A DNA stretch of 64,000 nt from Thermopolyspora sp044507605 (GTDB lineage Bacteria; Actinomycetota; Actinomycetes; Streptosporangiales; Streptosporangiaceae). Numbering within the stretch: the first letter of the stretch is position 1; each line of letters opens with the position of its first letter. The translations under genes were made by a program, and so were the position numbers. Where the stretch lies: positions 30,498 through 94,497 of the forward strand of contig JBIQJI010000016.1 of assembly GCA_044507605.1 (NCBI GenBank). Direction: 5' to 3'. This document shows, in pieces, positions 59,077 through 64,000 of this stretch. Under the pieces are notes generated by a model that ran no database searches, was not told where the DNA came from, and saw nothing but the letters and a program-made list of their open reading frames with translations.

Positions 59077-60717
59077 CTAGCCGAGGGCCGCGGTGACCAG
59101 GGCACGGGCCTCCTCCTGCACCCGCTCCAGGTGGCCGGGGCCCTGGAACGACTCGGCGTAGACCTTGTACACGTCCTCGGTGCCGGAGGGGCGGGCCGCG
59201 AACCAGGCGCTCTCGGTGCACACCTTGAGGCCGCCGATCGGCGCGTCGTTGCCGGGGGCGGTGGTCAGCAGCTGCGTGATGGGCTCGCCGGCGAGCTCCC
59301 GGGCGGTGACGTCGGCCGCCGACAGCCGGGCCAGCCGGGCCTTCTGCTCGCGGGTGGCGGGGGCGTCGACACGAGCGTACGCCGGCTCGCCGAACCGGCC
59401 GGTCAGTTCGCGGTAACGGGCGCTCGGCGTGTCACCGGTGACGGCGATGATCTCGGCCGCCAGCAGGGCCATGATGATGCCGTCCTTGTCGGTGGTCCAC
59501 ACCGAGCCGTCACGGCGCAGGAACGCCGCCCCGGCGCTCTCCTCGCCGCCGAAGCCGAGCGAGCCGTCGAGCAGCCCAGGCACGAACCACTTGAAGCCGA
59601 CGGGCACCTCGATGAGCCGGCGCCCGAGGTCGGCGGCGACCCGGTCGATCATGCCGCTGCTGACCAGCGTCTTGCCCACGCCGGCCCGGGCGGGCCAGTC
59701 CGGGCGGTGCCCGAACAGGTGGCCGATGGCGACCGCGAGGAAGTGGTTGGGGTTCATCAGGCCGCCGTCGGGGGTGACGATGCCGTGCCGGTCGGAGTCG
59801 GCGTCGTTGCCCGTGGCCACCTGGTAGGCGTCCTTGTTCGCGATGAGGGAGGCCATGGCGTACGGCGACGAGCAGTCCATGCGGATCTTGCCGTCCCAGT
59901 CGAGCGTCATGAACCGCCAGGTGGGGTCGACGGCGGGGTTGACCACGGTCAGGTCGAGGCGGTGCCGTTCGGCGATGCGCTCCCAGTAGGCGACGCTCGC
60001 GCCGCCGAGCGGGTCGGCGCCGATGCGCACCCCGGCGCCGCGGATCGCGTCGAGGTCGAGCACCGCGGGCAGGTCGTCGACGTACCTGCCGAGGAAGTCG
60101 TAGCGGCCGGTGGTGCCGGCGGCCAGGGCGCGGGCGTAGGGGACGCGGCGCACCTCCTTCAGGCCGCCGGCGATCAGCTCGTTGGCGCGGTCCTGGATCC
60201 AGGACGTCGCCTCGGTGCCGGCGGGGCCGCCGTTGGGCGGGTTGTACTTGAAGCCGCCGTCGGCCGGCGGGTTGTGCGACGGGGTGACGACCACGCCGTC
60301 GGCGCGGCCCGCCCCCTGGACGCCCCGGTTGTGGGTCAGGATGGCGTGCGACACGGCCGGGGTCGGCGTGTAGCCGTCGGCGCTGTCGATCAGCACCCGC
60401 ACGTCGTTGGCCGCGAAGACCTCCAGCGCCGAGGCCTTGGCCGGCTCCGACAGGGCGTGGGTGTCGGCGCCGAGGAACAGCGGGCCGTCGACGCCCTGGG
60501 CGGCGCGGTATTCGCAGATGGCCTGGCTGATGGCGAGGATGTGGTCCTCGTTGAAGGCGGTGGCGAGCGACGATCCGCGGTGCCCGGAGGTGCCGAAGGT
60601 CACGCGCTGCCCGGGGACCTCGGGGTCGGGGCGCAGCGTGTAGTACGCGGTGACCAGGCGGGCGACGTCCACCAGATCGGACGGCCGGGCCGGCAGCCCG
60701 GCGCGCTCGTGCGCCAT
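59077..60717 (-). CDS. pgm: Phosphoglucomutase (alpha-D-glucose phosphate-specific)
   Basis: 546 residues, full-length alpha-D-phosphohexomutase. Start RVTFGTSGHRGSSLATAFNE, phosphoserine loop VVVTPSHNPPADGGFKYNPP (Ser near 146), metal loop ATGNDADSDRHGIVTPDGG, sugar loop FGGEESAGAAFLRRDGS, and phosphate loop ARPSGTEDVYKVYAESF. It interconverts glucose 1- and 6-phosphate, linking glycogen/trehalose metabolism with glycolysis. The ATG at 60717 follows GAGGTTCC-like sequence. It lies upstream of, and on the same strand as, the oxygenase operon, separated by its own promoter region. Confidence 0.95.
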   Translation of the reverse strand: MAHERAGLPARPSDLVDVARLVTAYYTLRPDPEVPGQRVTFGTSGHRGSSLATAFNEDHILAISQAICEYRAAQGVDGPLFLGADTHALSEPAKASALEVFAANDVRVLIDSADGYTPTPAVSHAILTHNRGVQGAGRADGVVVTPSHNPPADGGFKYNPPNGGPAGTEATSWIQDRANELIAGGLKEVRRVPYARALAAGTTGRYDFLGRYVDDLPAVLDLDAIRGAGVRIGADPLGGASVAYWERIAERHRLDLTVVNPAVDPTWRFMTLDWDGKIRMDCSSPYAMASLIANKDAYQVATGNDADSDRHGIVTPDGGLMNPNHFLAVAIGHLFGHRPDWPARAGVGKTLVSSGMIDRVAADLGRRLIEVPVGFKWFVPGLLDGSLGFGGEESAGAAFLRRDGSVWTTDKDGIIMALLAAEIIAVTGDTPSARYRELTGRFGEPAYARVDAPATREQKARLARLSAADVTARELAGEPITQLLTTAPGNDAPIGGLKVCTESAWFAARPSGTEDVYKVYAESFQGPGHLERVQEEARALVTAALG

Positions 60718-60864
60718 GGAACCTCCTCGCGGGACGGTGGTCAGGGCCGTACCCCGAACCGTACCGGTTCACCCGATGACGGTTCGGGACGGCGGGCCCG
60801 GAGAAGGACCTAAACTCCCGGATGAATCGGTTCATGGCTTCTTATGCGGCGGGGTGGGACATCT

Positions 60865-62409
60865 ATGGCTGATACCGACGAGCGGCTGCGTGCCGTGCTC
60901 GCGCTCATGGTGGCGGACGCACGTGAGGACGCGGGCCGGCACGAGTTCGACGGCATGATCCAGGATCTGTCCCCGCAGGGCGTGCGCGACGACCTCGCCG
61001 CCCTCGACCGTGCCCGCGAGCGCGCCCGCGAGCAGGGCGGCCCGCCGGCCGACCCGTACGACGAGGCGCATCTGACCGCGTTCGAGGACGGCCTGCGGAC
61101 GGTTTTCGGCGAGCTGGAGCTGCACCGCAGCAACCCGCTTTTTCACCTGGCCGGCATGGACCTGTCCTGCTACGACAAGGAGTACGCTCCGCCCGAAGAG
61201 CGCAGGGCGGCGCGGCTGGCGCATCTGGCGCTGTGGCCGGAGGCGGCCGACAACGCGGTGGCGGCGATGGACCGGCTGTCGGCGCCGGTCGCCGAGGCGC
61301 TGCTCGCGGCCGTGCGCGGGCTGGCCGCCGGGGTGCCGGCCGACGCGCCGGAGGACCTGCGCGAGCGGGCGCTGGCCGGGCACGCCAGGCTGGTGGCGCA
61401 TGTGGCCGAGCGGGCCGCCTGCGGCGACCCCGACGGTGCGCTGGGCGCCGGCGGGCTGGCCAGGCTGATGGGCTCGACCGAGGCGCTGGAGGTGGACCTC
61501 GGCCGCCTGGCCGAGCTGGCCGACGCCGAGCGGGACCGGCTGCGTGAGCGGCTGCGCCACGACTGTGCGCGCATCGACCCCGACGCCGATCCGGCGCAGG
61601 TGTGCGCGGCCCTGGTCCGGGACCATCCGAGCACCGAGGGGGTGCTGGCGGCGGCGCGCGACTGGACGGAGCGGTCGATCGCGTTCACCCGTGAGCGCGA
61701 CCTGGTGCCGTATCACGACGGGGAGTGCCGGGTGGGGCCGGCGCCGGAGTCGCGGCGCATGGCCACCGCCATGATCACGTGGAACGCGCCGGGCGAGCCC
61801 GAGGGGCCGTCGTGGTACCACATCACCCCTCCGGACCCCTCCTGGCCCGAGGAGGAGGCGCAGAAGTGGCTGGAGATGTTCAGCAGCACCACCCTGCCGG
61901 GCATCACCGTGCATGAGATCGCGCCGGGCCACTTCTCGCACGGCCGCGCGCTGCGCCACGCCAAGTCGGAGGTGCGCCGCTGCCTGCAGTCCAAGGCGTT
62001 CGTCGAGGGGTGGGCGCACTACGCCGAGGAGCTGTGCGTCGAGGAGGGTTTCCTGGCCGACGACCCGAGGTTCGCGATCGGGGTCTGGCTGGCCGGGTTG
62101 ATCCGGGTGACCCGGCTGTCGTGCGCGATCGGGGTGCACACGGGCGCGATGACGGTGGCCGACGCCGCGGCCAGGTTCGCCGCCGACAGCCATCTGGCCG
62201 GGCCGGCGGCCCTGTCGGAGGCGCGGCGGGCCACGTTCGACCCGACGTACGGCCGCTACACGTGGGGGAAGCTGGAGATCCTGGCGCTGCGCGAGCGGGC
62301 CAAGCAGGCGTGGGGGTCGGGGTTCACGCCGCTGCGCTTCCACTCGGCGATGTTCGAGCTCGGCTCGCCGCCCCTCGGCCTGCTCGGGGCCGCTCTCGGC
62401 CAGGGCTGA
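60865..62409 (+). CDS. DUF885 family protein (HExxPGH-type putative metallopeptidase)
   Basis: 514 residues from ATG 60865 (GGTGGGA upstream; in-frame ATGs at 60844 and 60823 are alternatives). The family's metal signature is present as ITVHEIAPGHFSHGRALRHA (near residue 350), followed by the downstream glutamates in KAFVEGWAHYAEELCVEEGF. DUF885 proteins resemble M2/M32-like peptidases; a cytoplasmic peptidase or hydrolase role is likely but unproven. No signal peptide. Helical N-terminal half. No operon partner. Confidence 0.83.
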   Translation: MADTDERLRAVLALMVADAREDAGRHEFDGMIQDLSPQGVRDDLAALDRARERAREQGGPPADPYDEAHLTAFEDGLRTVFGELELHRSNPLFHLAGMDLSCYDKEYAPPEERRAARLAHLALWPEAADNAVAAMDRLSAPVAEALLAAVRGLAAGVPADAPEDLRERALAGHARLVAHVAERAACGDPDGALGAGGLARLMGSTEALEVDLGRLAELADAERDRLRERLRHDCARIDPDADPAQVCAALVRDHPSTEGVLAAARDWTERSIAFTRERDLVPYHDGECRVGPAPESRRMATAMITWNAPGEPEGPSWYHITPPDPSWPEEEAQKWLEMFSSTTLPGITVHEIAPGHFSHGRALRHAKSEVRRCLQSKAFVEGWAHYAEELCVEEGFLADDPRFAIGVWLAGLIRVTRLSCAIGVHTGAMTVADAAARFAADSHLAGPAALSEARRATFDPTYGRYTWGKLEILALRERAKQAWGSGFTPLRFHSAMFELGSPPLGLLGAALGQG

Positions 62410-62716
62410 GCCGCCGCCCGCTCACCGGGTCGCCGCCAGGCAGGGGGGCCGGATCGGGGAGATTCCGCCCCTCTTCGGCTCCTGCCCCGGCGGAACATAA
62501 GGACCGGTAAAAGTCCTGGGCTGCCCGCGTTCATCCTGGTCGCGGAGTCGTTCACGAAACGGCCAGGACAACAGGTGAATCGCACCTTTCGTCGGGTATG
62601 CGCCTTTTCCAGGGGTACATCCCGCGTCGCTCGGGATGGCCGTGACTCGCGAAGCGGACCGGCCGAACCACCCGCACGTCCTCGGCGACCCGAACCGCCC
62701 GGCGTGAGGAGGACAC
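62410..62716. other. 307-base leader/promoter region of glpFK
   Basis: No gene. It contains two inverted repeats: AGGTG (62573-62577) / CACCT (62583-62587), and ACGAAA (62554-62559) / TTTCGT (62587-62592). They could bind a GylR/IclR-type glycerol regulator. No clear promoter boxes were seen. Confidence 0.4.
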
Positions 62717-63562
62717 ATGCCCGTTCGTCTGAAGGAGCGAGGGCTGCTCGCGGAGCTGGCCGCCGAGTTCGCCGGAACGCTGATCCTCATCCTGTTCGGC
62801 GTGGGCGTCGTCGCGCAGGTCATCGCGGGCGGCCCCGCCCTCGGCGACCACGACAGCATCTCGTGGGGGTGGGGGCTCGGCGTGGTGTTCGGCGTGTACG
62901 TCTCGGCGCGGATCACCGGCGGCCACATCAACCCGGCGGTCACGGTCGCGCTGGCCGTGTTCAAGGACTTCCCCTGGCGCAAGGTGATCCCGTACTGCCT
63001 GGCGCAGACGTTCGGGGCGTTCGTCGCGGCGCTGCTCGTGCGCTGGAACTACACCGAGGTCCTCCACAAGACCGACCCCGGGCTCACCTACAAGACGCAG
63101 TTCGTGTTCTCGACGCTGCCCGGCAACGGCAGCCTGCCGATCCACACGTGGGGGGCGTTCCGCGACCAGATCATCGGCACCGCCATCCTGCTGTTCCTCG
63201 TCCTCGCCCTCACCGATCTCGGCAGCACGCCGCCGATGGCCAACCTGGCGCCGGTCGTCATCGGGCTGATCGTGGTCGCCATCGGCATGGCCTGGGGCAC
63301 CAACGCCGGTTACGCCATCAACCCGGCCCGCGACTTCGGGCCGCGGCTCGCCTCGTACATCACCGGCTACCACACCGCCTGGCGGGACCAGTACGGCGCG
63401 TTCTACTGGTGGGTCCCGATCGTGGCACCGCTGATCGGGGGGGTCGTCGGGGCGTGGCTGTACGTGGTGCTGGTGGGGCGGTTCCTGCCCATCAAGGAGG
63501 AGCCCGAGCCCGGCCGGGTGCCGCCTCCCGCCGAGAGCGAGCCGCCGCCGGAGCGGCAGTAG
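62717..63562 (+). CDS. glpF: Glycerol facilitator (MIP/aquaglyceroporin)
   Basis: 281 residues, six membrane segments and the two NPA half-helices: RITGGHINPAVTVALAVFKD and TNAGYAINPARDFGPRLASY. The Asp after NPAR is the glycerol-facilitator signature, and Trp/Phe/Arg of the selectivity filter fit. The C-terminal tail is Pro/Glu-rich. It passes glycerol across the membrane and is trapped by glycerol kinase. ATG 62717 has GAGGAGG eight bases upstream. It is cotranscribed with glpK after 113 bases. Confidence 0.94.
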   Translation: MPVRLKERGLLAELAAEFAGTLILILFGVGVVAQVIAGGPALGDHDSISWGWGLGVVFGVYVSARITGGHINPAVTVALAVFKDFPWRKVIPYCLAQTFGAFVAALLVRWNYTEVLHKTDPGLTYKTQFVFSTLPGNGSLPIHTWGAFRDQIIGTAILLFLVLALTDLGSTPPMANLAPVVIGLIVVAIGMAWGTNAGYAINPARDFGPRLASYITGYHTAWRDQYGAFYWWVPIVAPLIGGVVGAWLYVVLVGRFLPIKEEPEPGRVPPPAESEPPPERQ

Positions 63563-63675
63563 CCCTCGGCCGCTCCCGCCCGAAGTCGACCAAGCCGACA
63601 AAGGCCGATATAAGACCATGCTGAACTGTTCGGGGCTGATCCAGATCGCCGACACGGTAGAGGAGGACGCGTCCC

Positions 63676-64000
<325 letters not shown>

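Overview
The window is very GC-rich DNA with dense genes, third-position GC bias, frequent GTG/TTG starts and long antisense shadow frames. That is typical of a filamentous actinomycete. The pieces of the classical menaquinone route (menD, menB, menE), a mycothiol-type DinB/maleylpyruvate isomerase protein, a DUF5999 gene, a GarA-type FHA protein and an HrdB/HrdD-like sigma factor agree with this. My best guess is the order Streptosporangiales, inferred from gene content only. The sequence is a chromosomal core and semi-accessory region. I see no rRNA, tRNA, phage, transposon or CRISPR array. One 10-base N gap (10359-10368) interrupts menE.

Layout. 1-5956: a binding-protein ABC importer (lipoprotein and two-domain permease) with a PiT phosphate transporter and its PhoU-like partner inside the same operon. 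A GntR/UTRA regulator is divergent, and a 17-bp operator-like direct repeat lies between them. This looks like an organophosphonate or phosphate-ester uptake locus. 5923-10616: menB-menD-dedA, divergent from menE. 10613-17465: a small membrane protein, a principal-like sigma factor behind an ECF-type promoter, a VOC protein, a TetR regulator with a leaderless promoter, DUF5999 and small genes. 17591-26988: glycine decarboxylase gcvP under a tandem glycine riboswitch, then the conserved MerR-DUF151-MerR-FHA(GarA) block, a mannose-1-phosphate guanylyltransferase fused to an apparently dead phosphomannomutase, and a CDP-alcohol phosphatidyltransferase.

27043-37443: a glutamine-amidotransferase-like protein whose nucleophile is Ser, a flavohaemoglobin, a MoaD/ThiS fold protein without the GG tail, a variant ThyX, an amidohydrolase with a large repetitive insertion, a 59-bp tandem repeat, and a TrpE-TrpG fusion behind a complete ribosome-mediated attenuator with a Trp-Trp leader peptide. 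A DUF3311-SSS symporter pair follows and ends in a strong terminator. 37580-50636: a STAND ATPase with TPR-like C-terminus and an RsbW-like kinase, a metE-like/metF pair, a secreted SGNH esterase with a cellulose-binding module, a DHA2 efflux pump, a type II NADH dehydrogenase, and a MarR/universal-stress pair sharing two palindromic operators.

50820-64000: a five-gene run on the minus strand (carotenoid/stilbene oxygenase, tandem-HxlR regulator, acyl-CoA/AMP ligase, beta-phosphoglucomutase-like HAD, GH65 phosphorylase), phosphoglucomutase pgm, a DUF885 protein, and glpF-glpK, with glpK running off the end.

The most noteworthy signals are the trp attenuator, the gcvP riboswitch with a stem that overlaps the ribosome site, the phosphonate-like locus with twin operators, the tandem-HxlR/carotenoid-oxygenase operon, and several proteins that have kept their fold but lost catalytic residues. 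In-frame minisatellites also recur in several genes. All functional statements come from reading the sequence and from family knowledge. No database search was run.
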